Shown: positions 8,454 through 18,179 of the stretch, one piece after another
Layout: the number at the start of each line of letters is the position of its first letter
How positions within the stretch are numbered: the stretch's first letter is position 1
From: an uncultured Collinsella sp.
Lineage (GTDB): Bacteria; Actinomycetota; Coriobacteriia; Coriobacteriales; Coriobacteriaceae
Direction of reading: 5' to 3'
Assembly (NCBI GenBank): GCA_900541205.1
Contig: UQIV01000014.1
Coordinates: forward strand, 1 to 63,683
Length of the DNA stretch: 63,683 nt
Translations under genes and position numbers: made by a program
Notes under the pieces: model-generated
The model's input: only the letters and a program-made list of their open reading frames with translations
Databases searched by the model: none
Told to the model about the DNA's origin: nothing

Positions 8454-10766
8454 ATGGCTGGTAATCACTTTAAGGGCAGCGATAGCGGCCGTCCTGCAGT
8501 TCCGCCGCGTCCGAACGGGGCTTGTAAGGCCGGCACGCCGGGCGGCGCTGGACAGGGCGGTTCCGGTAAGCGCGTGTCCCCGGGCGAGACGGCGATGTTT
8601 ACCGCTCTGTACGAGCAGTCTCAAAAGGCAAAAAAGACCGGCCGTGCAAAAGGGAATGTCTTTGCGGGCGGTGCAACCTCCGCGTCGCAGCCGAGCGGGG
8701 CTCCTTCGGTGCCTGCGAACAACGCAGGTGCTGCCAACGCCGCGAATGCTGCCGGCAACGTTAATGCCGGCAAGGCCGACAACAATACTCCCTCTGCCGG
8801 TGGCGCGGGGCTTACGGGTAACCTTGGTACGATTTACACCGGCGCCTCCGAGACTGGCACGTTCGCCCGCCTGGATGATAGCGGTGCCGAGTTTGCGGGC
8901 TCGGGTTCCAAGGAAGATTATTACGATTTTGGCTTGAACTACGGTAGCGATGCTTCGTCGAGTTCGACCTCTGACGGTCTGGTCCGTCATCGCCATCGCA
9001 AGGGCGAGGGCAAGAAGCGTCACACTGGCGCCATTATTGCCGCTGTAGTCGCGGTGCTTCTCGTTGCGCTTGGCGCAAGCGGCTTTATGCTGCTTAACTC
9101 GGCAAAGACCGTAAAGAGCGAAGCGAAGGAGGCTGTCGAGATCGTCGGTGGCCTTAAGGACAAGGTCACGTCGGGCGATTTTTCGACGCTGCCTGACGAC
9201 GCGAAGAAGATCGATGAGCTCTGCAACAGTATGAAGGCGGAGACCTCGAGCCCGCTGTGGGCGGCGGCTTCGTTTATCCCGGTGTATGGCAGCGATATCA
9301 ATGCGGCCCGCACCATGATTGACGCCCTGTCCGATGTCTCGAGCAATGCGCTGGTTCCCATGGCCGATAACCTTTCGCAGGCTACGCCCGGCAAGCTGTT
9401 CCAGGACGGCATGATTAACGTGTCCGCGCTGCAGGCGGTCGCCGATTCGCTTTCCGATAGCTCCAAGGTGTTCAAGAGCGCCAACGAGAAGGTCCAGGGC
9501 ATTGGCGATACTCATATTTCCCAGGTGACCGAGCTGGTCGATAAGGCCAAGGACGGCTTTGCCACCCTCAACGGCGCGGTTGACGCGGCGGAGAAGGTCG
9601 CCCCCGTCCTTCCCCAGATGCTCGGCGCCAACGGCCAGACGCGCAACTACCTTATGTACGCCATGAACAACGTCGAGATTCGTGCTTGCGGCGGCTTTGG
9701 CGGTTCGCAGGGCCTGATTTCGGTCACTGACGGCCAGATGTCGATTGGCGAGTTTGTTCCCCGCATTGGACTCAGCGAGGATGAGGCAGTCGAGAGCGTC
9801 GACGAAGAGGATGAAGCGCTGTTCGGCAACCACAGTAACCTGTACAACTCGGGCAATACCTATTCGCCTGATTGGCCCCGCAACTCGCAGCGTGTCGCCG
9901 CGCTGTGGAAGTCCCAGTATGGACAGGACGTTGATGGCGTCATCGGTATCGACCCGGTGTTCCTGCAGTATCTGCTGGGCCTGGTCGGTAACGTGTCACT
10001 GCCCGACGGAACGGTTGTCGACGGCACCAACGCCGCAAAGGTCCTCATGCACGATGTGTACTGGAACTATCCGGTCGAGGAGTCTGACGGCATCTTTGCA
10101 TCCGTCGCCAGCGCTGCCTTCGACAAGATCCTTGGCGGTATCGGCGATGTCGATGTTACGAAGCTTGTCAGCGCCGTTGAGCGCGGTGCCGAAGAGGGCC
10201 GCCTGATCGCTTGGATGAGAAACGATGATGAGCAGAATGCCATCAAAGAGACGGGCATTGACGCTTCGCTGCCCGATCCGGATGATCCGAGTGCCGATCC
10301 CGTTGCCGGCGTTTACTTTAACAACCTGAGCTTCTCCAAGCTCGACTGGTATCTGAACGCCGACACTCAGATTGGTCAGGGCGTGAAGAATGGCGACGGC
10401 ACGTGTTCCTATCGCATCACCGTTACCCTGACGAACATCATGACGCAGGAGGAGGCTGGCAAGCTGCCCGACTACGTTGCGGCGAGCGCACCCGATGCCG
10501 CGCGTGACGACGAGCGTCTGAATGTCTCGTTGTTTGCCCCGACGGGCGGCAACATCAGTGACCTTACGGTTGAGGGCACCCAGTTTGGTCTTGGTGCCGC
10601 TACGTGGCATGGAATCCCCTTCTATTCGGGCACCGTTGACCTGCATGCTGGCGAGACGACGACGATCACGTATACGCTGACCACGTCGGCCGAGGCGGGG
10701 GACAAGCCGCTTACGCTGCGTCAGACTCCTACATGCCAGGCGGCTCGCGACAGCGCGTCGGCGTAG
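8454..10766 (+). CDS. DUF4012-domain envelope protein
   Basis: A 770-aa single-pass membrane protein. Residues 1-185 are a low-complexity Gly/Ala/Asn/Ser-rich cytoplasmic region ending in basic RHRHRKGEGKKRH; residues ~190-212 form the membrane anchor (IIAAVVAVLLVALGASGFML); the rest is extracytoplasmic. The DUF4012 signature is RNYLMYAMNNVEIRACGGFG followed by a GVIGIDPVFLQYLLG segment. The family is often found near cell-wall or polysaccharide genes of Actinobacteria and Firmicutes and has no settled function. GAGGA precedes the ATG at 8454. It lies upstream of glmM but is separated from it by a terminator. Confidence 0.82.
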   Translation: MAGNHFKGSDSGRPAVPPRPNGACKAGTPGGAGQGGSGKRVSPGETAMFTALYEQSQKAKKTGRAKGNVFAGGATSASQPSGAPSVPANNAGAANAANAAGNVNAGKADNNTPSAGGAGLTGNLGTIYTGASETGTFARLDDSGAEFAGSGSKEDYYDFGLNYGSDASSSSTSDGLVRHRHRKGEGKKRHTGAIIAAVVAVLLVALGASGFMLLNSAKTVKSEAKEAVEIVGGLKDKVTSGDFSTLPDDAKKIDELCNSMKAETSSPLWAAASFIPVYGSDINAARTMIDALSDVSSNALVPMADNLSQATPGKLFQDGMINVSALQAVADSLSDSSKVFKSANEKVQGIGDTHISQVTELVDKAKDGFATLNGAVDAAEKVAPVLPQMLGANGQTRNYLMYAMNNVEIRACGGFGGSQGLISVTDGQMSIGEFVPRIGLSEDEAVESVDEEDEALFGNHSNLYNSGNTYSPDWPRNSQRVAALWKSQYGQDVDGVIGIDPVFLQYLLGLVGNVSLPDGTVVDGTNAAKVLMHDVYWNYPVEESDGIFASVASAAFDKILGGIGDVDVTKLVSAVERGAEEGRLIAWMRNDDEQNAIKETGIDASLPDPDDPSADPVAGVYFNNLSFSKLDWYLNADTQIGQGVKNGDGTCSYRITVTLTNIMTQEEAGKLPDYVAASAPDAARDDERLNVSLFAPTGGNISDLTVEGTQFGLGAATWHGIPFYSGTVDLHAGETTTITYTLTTSAEAGDKPLTLRQTPTCQAARDSASA

Positions 10767-10803
10767 GGTTTTTCTGGTAGCGCAGATAATCGAGTACCAT
10801 TTT

Positions 10804-10837
10804 GGGGCGGACAGGCAATCTGTTCGCCCCTATTTTG
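10804..10837 (+). terminator. Intrinsic terminator after the DUF4012 gene
   Basis: GGGGCG-gACAG / CTGT-tCGCCCC forms a strong hairpin followed by TATTTTG. It ends just before the glmM ribosome binding site, so glmM may start from a promoter inside or just before this region, or rely on read-through. Confidence 0.75.
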
Positions 10838-10849
10838 TAAGGAGAGCGC

Positions 10850-12181
10850 ATGAAGTACTTTGGCACCGACGGCTTTCGCGGTGAGGCCAACGTTGGGCTG
10901 ACGGTAGAGCACGCTTACAAGATTGGCCGTTTTGTGGGCTGGTATTACGGTGCCAACCGCAGTGCTAAGGCGCGCGTTATCGTGGGCAAGGACACGCGTC
11001 GTTCGAGCTACATGTTCGAGGCGGCGCTGGTGAGCGGCCTGGTCGCGAGCGGTGCGGACGCCTATATGCTGCACGTGATCCCCACGCCGGGCGTAGCGCA
11101 TCAGACCGTGGAAGGCTGCTTCGATTGCGGCATCATGATCAGCGCGAGCCACAACCCGTTTTGCGATAACGGCATTAAGCTTGTCAACAGCGACGGCTTT
11201 AAGATGGACGAGGACGTGCTGGAGCTCATTGAGGACTACATCGATGGCAAGAGCGAGGTGCCGCTGGCAACGGGCAACCATATCGGCGCCACGGTGGACT
11301 ACATGCAGGGTCGCAACCGCTACATTGCCTCGCTCATCGCCAGTGCGAACTTTTCGCTGCAGGGCGTCAAGATCGGTATCGACTGCGCCAACGGCTCGGC
11401 ATCCTCGGTGGCCAAGCCGGTGTTCGACGCACTGGGCGCCGATGTGCGCGTGATCAATGCCGCGCCCGACGGCTTTAACATCAATGTCGACTGCGGCTCC
11501 ACGCATATGGAGCGCCTGCAGCGCCACGTGGTGGAGCAGGGCCTGGATGTGGGCTTTGCCTACGACGGCGATGCCGACCGCTGCCTGGCCGTGGACGAGC
11601 GCGGTCGCGTGGTAGACGGCGACCAGATCCTGTACGTGTGCGGCGTGTATCTGAACAAGCACGGTCGCCTTTCGGGCGGTACCGTGGTGCCGACGATCGC
11701 CAGCAACTTTGGCCTGATCAAGTCGTTGGAGCTTGCCGGTCTGAGCGCCGTGACCAGCGGCGTGGGCGACCGTCATGTGTATGCCAAGATGCGCGAGGGC
11801 GGCTACAGCCTGGGTGGCGAGCAGACGGGCCATACGATCTTTGGCGATATCGAGCGTACAGGCGACGGCATTATGACCTCGCTGCGCGTGATGGAAGTGA
11901 TTCGTGCCGAGCGCGAGACACTCTCGCAGCTCACGGCTCCGTGCAAGCTGCTGCCGCAGGCGCAGGTGGCCGTGCGCGTGGCGGACAAGGACGCCGCGCT
12001 CGAGAATATGGGCGTGCAGAACGCCATCGCCGAGGCCGAGGCTGCGCTGGCAGGCGAGGGTCGCGTGCTCGTACGCAAGAGCGGAACCGAGTCTGTGATT
12101 CGCGTTTTGGCCGAAGCCCCCGACCAAGCATCCGCCGATGCCGCCATGAAGCGCATCGCCGCCGCGCTGGAAGCTCTGTAA
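10850..12181 (+). CDS. glmM: Phosphoglucosamine mutase GlmM
   Basis: Converts glucosamine-6-phosphate to glucosamine-1-phosphate, the branch step into UDP-GlcNAc, peptidoglycan and capsule precursors. The 443-aa protein has all alpha-D-phosphohexomutase landmarks: start KYFGTDGFRG, the phosphoserine loop ISASHNPFCDNGIK with Ser100 as the catalytic residue, the Mg-binding loop DGDADRCLAV, the sugar-binding loop GGEQTGHTIF, and the phosphate-binding C-terminus VRKSGTESVIRV. Length and loop spacing fit GlmM rather than PgmB or ManB. The ATG follows AAGGAGAG. It appears monocistronic between two terminators. Confidence 0.95.
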   Translation: MKYFGTDGFRGEANVGLTVEHAYKIGRFVGWYYGANRSAKARVIVGKDTRRSSYMFEAALVSGLVASGADAYMLHVIPTPGVAHQTVEGCFDCGIMISASHNPFCDNGIKLVNSDGFKMDEDVLELIEDYIDGKSEVPLATGNHIGATVDYMQGRNRYIASLIASANFSLQGVKIGIDCANGSASSVAKPVFDALGADVRVINAAPDGFNINVDCGSTHMERLQRHVVEQGLDVGFAYDGDADRCLAVDERGRVVDGDQILYVCGVYLNKHGRLSGGTVVPTIASNFGLIKSLELAGLSAVTSGVGDRHVYAKMREGGYSLGGEQTGHTIFGDIERTGDGIMTSLRVMEVIRAERETLSQLTAPCKLLPQAQVAVRVADKDAALENMGVQNAIAEAEAALAGEGRVLVRKSGTESVIRVLAEAPDQASADAAMKRIAAALEAL

Positions 12182-12217
12182 GGTAGTCATTGGGGACGTT
12201 CTTAAACGACTAGGTGG

Positions 12218-12257
12218 AAAGGGGACGCTGCGGATTGGTTCCGCGGCGTCCCCTTTG
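12218..12257. terminator. Bidirectional terminator between glmM and the M32 carboxypeptidase
   Basis: AAAGGGGACGC...GCGTCCCCTTT forms a long stem with A-rich and T-rich flanks, so it can stop both convergent genes. A GGGGACGTT motif just upstream (12192-12200) resembles one near 63603. Confidence 0.8.
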
Positions 12258-12278
12258 CGTTGGCGTGTCGGTTATGCC

Positions 12279-13853
12279 TTACAGCTCGTAGAGCGTGGTG
12301 AACTTGTCCTGCAGGTAGCTGCAGTAGTAGCGGGCATCGAACGCCATGCCGCACGCGCCCTTGATGAGCTCCGGCGCGTCCTTGGCGCGGCCCCACTGCC
12401 AAATGTGCTCGCCGAGCCAGGCGCGGACAGGCGCCAAATCGCCGCTCGCACAGGCGCTGGCAAGGTCGACGCCGTCGCGGCACATGGCCGGCACGAACAT
12501 GGCGTCGTAGGCGCTGCCCAGCGCATAGGTGGGGAAGTAGCCAAACGAGCCGCCGCTCCAGTGCGTATCCTGCAGGCAGCCACGCGTGTCGTCGGGAACC
12601 GGAATGCCAAGGTACTCGCCCATAAAGCGATTCCAAAGCGCGGGGATGTCCTTGGCTGTGGCCTCGCCGGCAAACAGCATGCGCTCAATCTCGTAGCGCA
12701 CCATAATATGCAGCGGGTAGGTGAGCTCGTCGGCCTCGGTACGGATCAGCGACGGCTGAGCGATGTTCACGGCGTGGTAGAGCGTGTCCTCGTCCACGTT
12801 GCCGTAGACCTCGGGCGCGTGACGGCGCAGTATCTCGAGCAGCGGGCCCATAAAAGCACGGCTGCGGCCAACGGTGTTCTCAAAGAAGCGGCTCTGGCTC
12901 TCGTGAATGCCCATGGAGGTGCCGCCCTCCAGACACGTGCGCGCGTAAGCGGGGTTCACGCCCAGCTCGTACATGGCGTGACCGGCCTCGTGGATGATGC
13001 TGTAGACGTTGGAGATGCAGTCGTCCTCGTAGATGTGCGTGGCGACGCGCGCATCGCCCACCGAGAAACCCTCGCTAAACGGATGTTCGGTAAAGGCGAG
13101 CGTGGTGTCGTCCAGGTCCAGGCCGACGAGCTTCATAAGGTCAAAGCTCATGGCGCGCTGGGCAGCCTCGGGCACATGGGCGTGCAAAAAGTCGGCAGCG
13201 GGCTGCTGGCCGCGCTCACCGATGGCGTGCACGAGCGGCACGACCGTGGCCTTGACCTCGTCGCAAAACGCGTCGAAGCTCTTGGTGGAAAGGCCGCGCT
13301 CGTACTGGTCGAGCCACACGTCGTATGGGTCGCGCTTGGGGTCCATGAGCTCGGCCTGATGCTTAAGCTGGGCGACGATTCTATCCACATAGGGCTCAAA
13401 GCTCGCCCAGTCATTGGCCGTCTTGGCCTTGTGCCACACGGCGTCGGCCTCGCAGGTGAGCCTGGTCCAGGCCTCGGCCTCCTCGGTGGGGATGGCGCTT
13501 GCCTCGCGCTGGTCGCGGCCGAGCACGCGAATCTCGTCGAGCAGCTGCGGGTCGTCGATCTTTTCGCCCGCGACCGCCTCACGCGCTAGAGAGCGCACGA
13601 GCTCAACGGACTTTTTGCTGGTCAGGAGCTTGTGATGTTCGCCGGCAAGGGTGCCCATAGCATCCGCGCGGGCCGCGGCACCGTTGGCGGGGGCAATCGT
13701 CGCGCCATCGAACTCGGCAATCTTGAGCAGGTACTCGCGGGTCCACAGTTTGCCTTCGAGCTTGCGGAGCTTCTTGATGCCCTTGCCCGCCTTGGCGTTC
13801 TTAGAGGCCTTGGCCACGGCAGCCTTGGCCTTCTTATCGAGTTTCTTTCCCAT
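12279..13853 (-). CDS. M32-family metallocarboxypeptidase (Taq carboxypeptidase type)
   Basis: A 524-aa zinc carboxypeptidase that removes C-terminal residues from peptides in the cytoplasm. The zinc site HExxH is present as HEAGHAMYELG (about residue 290), and the third ligand region as MGIHESQSRFFENTVGRS. The family-specific DDTRGCLQDTHWSGGSFGYF and GSAYDAMF segments follow near the C-terminus. The first ~30 residues are an extra Lys/Ala-rich stretch (KKLDKKAKAAVAKASKNAK) not seen in typical M32 enzymes; it may be an RNA-contacting or mis-started tail. It converges with glmM. Confidence 0.93.
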   Translation of the reverse strand: MGKKLDKKAKAAVAKASKNAKAGKGIKKLRKLEGKLWTREYLLKIAEFDGATIAPANGAAARADAMGTLAGEHHKLLTSKKSVELVRSLAREAVAGEKIDDPQLLDEIRVLGRDQREASAIPTEEAEAWTRLTCEADAVWHKAKTANDWASFEPYVDRIVAQLKHQAELMDPKRDPYDVWLDQYERGLSTKSFDAFCDEVKATVVPLVHAIGERGQQPAADFLHAHVPEAAQRAMSFDLMKLVGLDLDDTTLAFTEHPFSEGFSVGDARVATHIYEDDCISNVYSIIHEAGHAMYELGVNPAYARTCLEGGTSMGIHESQSRFFENTVGRSRAFMGPLLEILRRHAPEVYGNVDEDTLYHAVNIAQPSLIRTEADELTYPLHIMVRYEIERMLFAGEATAKDIPALWNRFMGEYLGIPVPDDTRGCLQDTHWSGGSFGYFPTYALGSAYDAMFVPAMCRDGVDLASACASGDLAPVRAWLGEHIWQWGRAKDAPELIKGACGMAFDARYYCSYLQDKFTTLYEL

Positions 13854-13989
13854 ACCTATATCCTTGATCTCGCAGACCGGACGCCACGGATGGGCGTGCG
13901 GCCAGTTTGCACAGCTACCTGCCTTGTACCCAGTGCGAACAAAACGGAACGCGGCGATATGCTCGCAGAATGTGTTATCCTATAGCCCA

Positions 13990-14275
13990 ATGCGTTGACG
14001 GAGAGGGTTTTGCCCGCCGCGTCGCCGGCAAGAGAGGGAAGGTCATGGGCTGCAAGCCTTCCTGCGGTGGCAAGGGCCAAGCGTTCACTCCCGAGCAGCG
14101 ACCTCAACGGGCGCGCGGCCAGCGGCGGCGAAGCCCCAGTAGGGAAGCCGTGAGCCTCGCGATAAGGGGCGCAGAGTGGGCACGGCGGGCCAGACATCCG
14201 CCGGGTCAAACAAGGTGGTACCGCGGAATTCAACCGTCCTTGGGCAATGCACATGCCCGAGGGCGGTTTTTTGTT
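13990..14275 (+). ncRNA. T-box leader (tRNA-Phe sensing) of pheST
   Basis: The hallmark T-box sequence is at about 14209-14226: AACAAGGTGGTACCGCGG, the antiterminator bulge that pairs with the tRNA acceptor end. It is followed by an intrinsic terminator, CCGTCCTtGGGCA...TGCCCgAGGGCGG and six T (14234-14272). Stem I should occupy about 13995-14110. A UUC triplet at 14059-14061 within a GGCTGCAAGCCTTCC context is a candidate Phe specifier, but I did not resolve the stem I fold. Uncharged tRNA-Phe should stabilise the antiterminator and allow pheST transcription. The T-box and terminator are certain; boundaries and specifier are not. Confidence 0.88.
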
Positions 14276-14357
14276 ACCGAACCGGGCCGCGTTTTCGCAG
14301 CGCCAAGCGGCATCGGTCGCCCCGGCAAGCGAATGCGCGAGAGACGAAAGGGAAGAC

Positions 14358-15434
14358 ATGAGTCTGATTGATGATCTGGTCAAACTCGAGGAAGAGGCCA
14401 AGGAGCTCGTCGCAGGCGCCGACGACGCCGCCAAGCTCGAGGCCGCGCGCGTTGAGCTACTCGGCCGCAAGGGCCGCATCACCGGCCTGATGCGCATGAT
14501 GGGCAAACTCGCCCCCGAGGATCGTCCCGTGATGGGCAAGCGCGCCAACGAGATGCGCCAGCTGATCGAGGGCATGCTCGACGAGCGCACCACCGAGATG
14601 AAGGCTGCCGCCCTCAAGCGCGCGCTCGAGCACGATGCCGTCGACATCACGCTGCCGGGCATCCGTCCGCAGATCGGCCACCAACACCTGATCAAGCAGA
14701 TCATCGAGGAGGCCGAGGACATCTTCTGCGGCATCGGCTACACCGTCGAGTCCGGCCCCATGGTCGACACCTCCTACTACAACTTCACCGCGCTCAACGC
14801 CCCCATGGATCACCCGAGCCGTTCGGCCCGCGATACCTTCTACGTGGTCGACAACAACCCCGGCAGCGTCGCGCACCCCGAGGCTCATGCCCACGGCGAG
14901 TCCGACGTGCTGCTGCGCACCCAGACCTCGGGCGTGCAAATCCACACCATGGAGTCGCAAAAGCCGCCCATCTACATGATCTGCCCGGGCACCGTCTATC
15001 GTCCCGACACGGCCGACGCCTGCCACCTGCCGCAGTTCAACCAGATCGAAGGCCTGGTCGTCGACGAGGGCATCACCTTTGGCGATCTTAAGGGCACGCT
15101 CGACTACTTTGTTAAGTGCATGTTTGGCGAGGACCGCAAGACGCGTTACCGCCCGCACTTCTTCCCCTTCACCGAGCCTTCCTGCGAGGTGGACGTAAGC
15201 TGCCACGTCTGCGGCGGCAAGGGCTGCAACTTCTGCAAGCACAGCGGCTGGATCGAGATCCTGGGCTGCGGCATGGTCGACCCCAACGTCCTGATCAACT
15301 GCGGCATCGACCCCGAGAAGTACACCGGCTTCGCCTTTGGTATTGGCGCCGAGCGCGTCGCGGCCCTGCGCTACGACCTGCCCGACCTGCGCACGTTGAT
15401 GACTGGTGACATGAGGTTCTTGAACCAGTTCTAG
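14358..15434 (+). CDS. pheS: Phenylalanyl-tRNA synthetase alpha subunit
   Basis: Class II synthetase catalytic subunit of the (alpha-beta)2 PheRS. The 358-aa protein has the N-terminal coiled-coil (residues ~1-90) that contacts tRNA, then the class II core: HPSRSARDTFYV, motif 2 region LRTQTSGVQIHTM, FNQIEGLVVDEGI, and motif 3 GFAFGIGAERVAALRY. A small Cys cluster (CHVCGGKGCNFCKHSG, near residue 283) is normal for bacterial PheS. The ATG at 14358 is preceded by AAAGGGAAG. It lies 80 bp after the T-box terminator and 63 bp before pheT. Confidence 0.97.
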   Translation: MSLIDDLVKLEEEAKELVAGADDAAKLEAARVELLGRKGRITGLMRMMGKLAPEDRPVMGKRANEMRQLIEGMLDERTTEMKAAALKRALEHDAVDITLPGIRPQIGHQHLIKQIIEEAEDIFCGIGYTVESGPMVDTSYYNFTALNAPMDHPSRSARDTFYVVDNNPGSVAHPEAHAHGESDVLLRTQTSGVQIHTMESQKPPIYMICPGTVYRPDTADACHLPQFNQIEGLVVDEGITFGDLKGTLDYFVKCMFGEDRKTRYRPHFFPFTEPSCEVDVSCHVCGGKGCNFCKHSGWIEILGCGMVDPNVLINCGIDPEKYTGFAFGIGAERVAALRYDLPDLRTLMTGDMRFLNQF

Positions 15435-15497
15435 AACGCTTTCTTCTTAGTTGCAGTTTCCGGCTCAAAGCCGCATTTATGAAAGGAGACCAGTTAG

Positions 15498-17951
15498 ATG
15501 CGCGTTTCTTACGACTGGCTCAAGACCATGATCGATATTCCGGAGGATCCCAAGACCCTTTCGGACGAATATATCCGTACCGGCACCGAGGTCGAGGCGA
15601 TCGACACCGTGGGCGAGTCCTTCGACCACGTGGTGACCGCCAAGGTACTCACCAAGACCCCGCACCCCGATAGCGACCACATGTATGTGTGCTCGGTCGA
15701 CGTGGGCGACAAGAACCTCGACCCCGACGGTAATCCCGCTCCGCTGCAGATCGTCTGCGGCGCGCAGAACTTCGAGGCCGGCGACCACATCGTCACGGCC
15801 ATGATCGGCGCAGTTCTGCCCGGCGACGTCAAGATCAAGAAGAGCAAGCTTCGCGGCGTCGTGTCCATGGGCATGAACTGCTCCGCGCGCGAGCTCGGTC
15901 TGGGCGGCGACCACTCCGGCATTATGATCCTGCCCGAGGATACGCCCTGCGGCATGCCGTTTGCCGAGTATGTGGGCTCGAGCGACACCGTGCTCGACTG
16001 CGAGATTACGCCCAACCGCCCCGACTGCCTGTCCATGATCGGCATGGCCCGCGAGACCGGCGCCATCTTCGACCGCGATTTCCACGTTGAGCTGCCCGCC
16101 ATCAAGGCCGAGACCGGCCGCGCGACCGACGACGAGCTTTCCGTCGAGATTGCCGACGAGGGCCTGTGCGACCGCTACGTTGCCCGCATCGTGCGCAACG
16201 TCAAGGTCGGCCCGTCGCCCGACTGGATGGTCAAGCGCCTTAACGCCCTGGGCGTGCGCCCGCACAACAACATCGTCGACATCACCAACTATGTGATGAT
16301 GCTCACCGGTCAGCCGCTGCACGCCTTTGACCTGGACACCTTTGCCGCGCGCGATGGCCACCGTCGTGTGGTAGTTCGCGCCGCCCAGCAGGACGAGAAG
16401 TTCACGACGCTCGACGGCGAGGAGCGCGTGCTCGACGCCGGCATGGGCCTCATCACCGACGGCGAGCGTCCCGTGGCGCTGGCCGGTGTCATGGGCGGCA
16501 TGGATTCCGAGATCGAGGACGATACCGTTGACGTGATGGTCGAGAGCGCCTGCTTCAACGCCGGCCGCACCTCGCACACCAGCCGTGACCTATCGCTGAT
16601 CTCCGACGCCTCCATCCGCTTTGAGCGCCAGGTCGACGAGACCGGCTGCGTGGACGTCGCCAATGTGACGTGCGCGCTCATCGAGGAGATCGCCGGCGGC
16701 GAGGTCGCCCCCGGCTATGTGGACGTGTTCCCCGCGCCCAAGACCATCGACAGCATTAAGCTGCGTTTGGCCCGCGTGCACGCCATCTGCGGCGCCGACA
16801 TCGAGCCCGACTTTATCGAGCGCTCGCTTACCCGCCTGGGCTGCACCGTCGAGCGCGACGGTGAGGACTTTATGGTCACGCCGCCGAGCTTCCGTCCCGA
16901 CCTGCCGCGCGAGATCGATCTGATCGAGGAGGTCCTGCGCCTATGGGGCATGGGTCGCGTCACGGCGACCATTCCGGCTGCCAAGAACCATATCGGCGGT
17001 CTGACGCGCGAGCAGAAGCTTACCCGCAAGGTCGGCGAGATCCTGCGCGCCTGCGGCCTCAACGAGACCACGACTTTTGGCTTTGCTGCCCCGGGCGACC
17101 TGGAGAAGATCGGCATGTCCACCGAAGGCCGCGGCTGCCCCGTGGTGCTCATGAACCCGTTGGTCGCCGAGCAGACCGAGATGCGCCGCTCGTTGCTGCC
17201 GGGCTTACTGCAGTCCGTTGCCTATAACGAGGCCCACGGCACGCCCAACGTGCACCTGTACGAGGTCGGCAGTCTGTTCCACGGTCGCGAGAATGCCAGC
17301 CTGCCCAAGGAGACCAAGTCCGTCGCGGGCGTGCTCTCGGGCCAGTGGAGCGAGCAGTCCTGGAACATGAAGTACCGCAAGCTGCGTTTCTTCTTTGGCA
17401 AGGGCATCGTCGAGGAGCTGCTCGCCCAGCTGCGCATTGAGAAGGTTCGCTTCCGTCCCGTCGAGGGCGAGAGCTATGCCTTCCTGCAGTCGGGTCGTGC
17501 TGCCGAGGTGCTCTCGGGCGGTACCGTGCTGGGCTGGGTCGGCGAGATTCACCCCGAGGCGCGCGAGGCCTGCGGCATCGATGAGGTCGTCGTTGCCTTT
17601 GAGCTCGATCTGGACAAGCTGATCAAGGGCGCCCGCAATCAGGAGAACTACCGCGAGTTCTCGCAGTACCCTGCCGTTGAGCACGACCTTGCTATCGTGG
17701 TCGACAACACTGTGACCTGCGAGGATCTTGAGCGTCGTATTACGAGTGCCGGCGGCAAACTGCTCGAGGGCGTGCGCCTGTTCGACGTCTACCGCGATCC
17801 GGTCCGCATCGGAGCGGGCAAGAAGTCCATGGCCTTCGCACTTACGTATCGCTCCGACGACCACACGCTCACCAGCGAAGAGGTCGAGAAGGCGCACCAG
17901 AAGATCGTCACCAAGGTGTGCAAGGGCGTAAACGGCGAGGTCCGCGGCTAG
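15498..17951 (+). CDS. pheT: Phenylalanyl-tRNA synthetase beta subunit
   Basis: An 817-aa beta subunit with full domain order: N-terminal EMAP-like tRNA-binding domain (residues ~40-150, LTKTPHPDSDHMYVCSVDVG), B3/B4 editing domain (~210-400), B5 domain (~410-475), a catalytic-like core (~490-690), and a C-terminal ferredoxin-fold anticodon-binding domain (REFSQYPAVEHDLAIVV and later AFALTYRSDDHTL). AAAGGAG precedes the ATG. It is the second gene of the T-box-controlled pheST operon; no clear terminator with a T-run follows. Confidence 0.97.
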   Translation: MRVSYDWLKTMIDIPEDPKTLSDEYIRTGTEVEAIDTVGESFDHVVTAKVLTKTPHPDSDHMYVCSVDVGDKNLDPDGNPAPLQIVCGAQNFEAGDHIVTAMIGAVLPGDVKIKKSKLRGVVSMGMNCSARELGLGGDHSGIMILPEDTPCGMPFAEYVGSSDTVLDCEITPNRPDCLSMIGMARETGAIFDRDFHVELPAIKAETGRATDDELSVEIADEGLCDRYVARIVRNVKVGPSPDWMVKRLNALGVRPHNNIVDITNYVMMLTGQPLHAFDLDTFAARDGHRRVVVRAAQQDEKFTTLDGEERVLDAGMGLITDGERPVALAGVMGGMDSEIEDDTVDVMVESACFNAGRTSHTSRDLSLISDASIRFERQVDETGCVDVANVTCALIEEIAGGEVAPGYVDVFPAPKTIDSIKLRLARVHAICGADIEPDFIERSLTRLGCTVERDGEDFMVTPPSFRPDLPREIDLIEEVLRLWGMGRVTATIPAAKNHIGGLTREQKLTRKVGEILRACGLNETTTFGFAAPGDLEKIGMSTEGRGCPVVLMNPLVAEQTEMRRSLLPGLLQSVAYNEAHGTPNVHLYEVGSLFHGRENASLPKETKSVAGVLSGQWSEQSWNMKYRKLRFFFGKGIVEELLAQLRIEKVRFRPVEGESYAFLQSGRAAEVLSGGTVLGWVGEIHPEAREACGIDEVVVAFELDLDKLIKGARNQENYREFSQYPAVEHDLAIVVDNTVTCEDLERRITSAGGKLLEGVRLFDVYRDPVRIGAGKKSMAFALTYRSDDHTLTSEEVEKAHQKIVTKVCKGVNGEVRG

Positions 17952-18054
17952 GGCTTGCGACCGAGGCATGGGCCGTCGGGCGACGGCATGACTGAGCTGC
18001 TGCCCGCCAGCGCTCCGCATCTGTGACATATGTATTGCAAAACGGCGTGTCGCT

Positions 18055-18121
18055 TTGTTGGCGGCGCGCCGGTTTGCTATGATAGCCCGCGGCGTGTTAC
18101 GAATTAGACGATACGTAACAC
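18055..18121 (+). promoter_or_regulatory. Promoter with overlapping NikR-type operator (GTGTTAC-N14-GTAACAC)
   Basis: A promoter-like pair TTGTTG (18055-18060), 17-bp spacer, TATGAT (18078-18083) predicts a start near 18090. Immediately after it is a perfect dyad: GTGTTAC at 18094-18100 and GTAACAC at 18115-18121, 14 bp apart. As recalled from published NikR regulon work, GTGTTAC-N13/14-GTAACAC is a NikR binding consensus reported for Geobacter-type NikR, distinct from the enterobacterial GTATGA form. Its place at the start site fits repression of the downstream importer when nickel is sufficient. No nikR gene is in the window. Confidence 0.75.
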
Positions 18122-18179
18122 TGGACGATATGGTTCAAACGGCGCTGCAATTCCGCATGCCGACAACCGGGAGGCGTAT

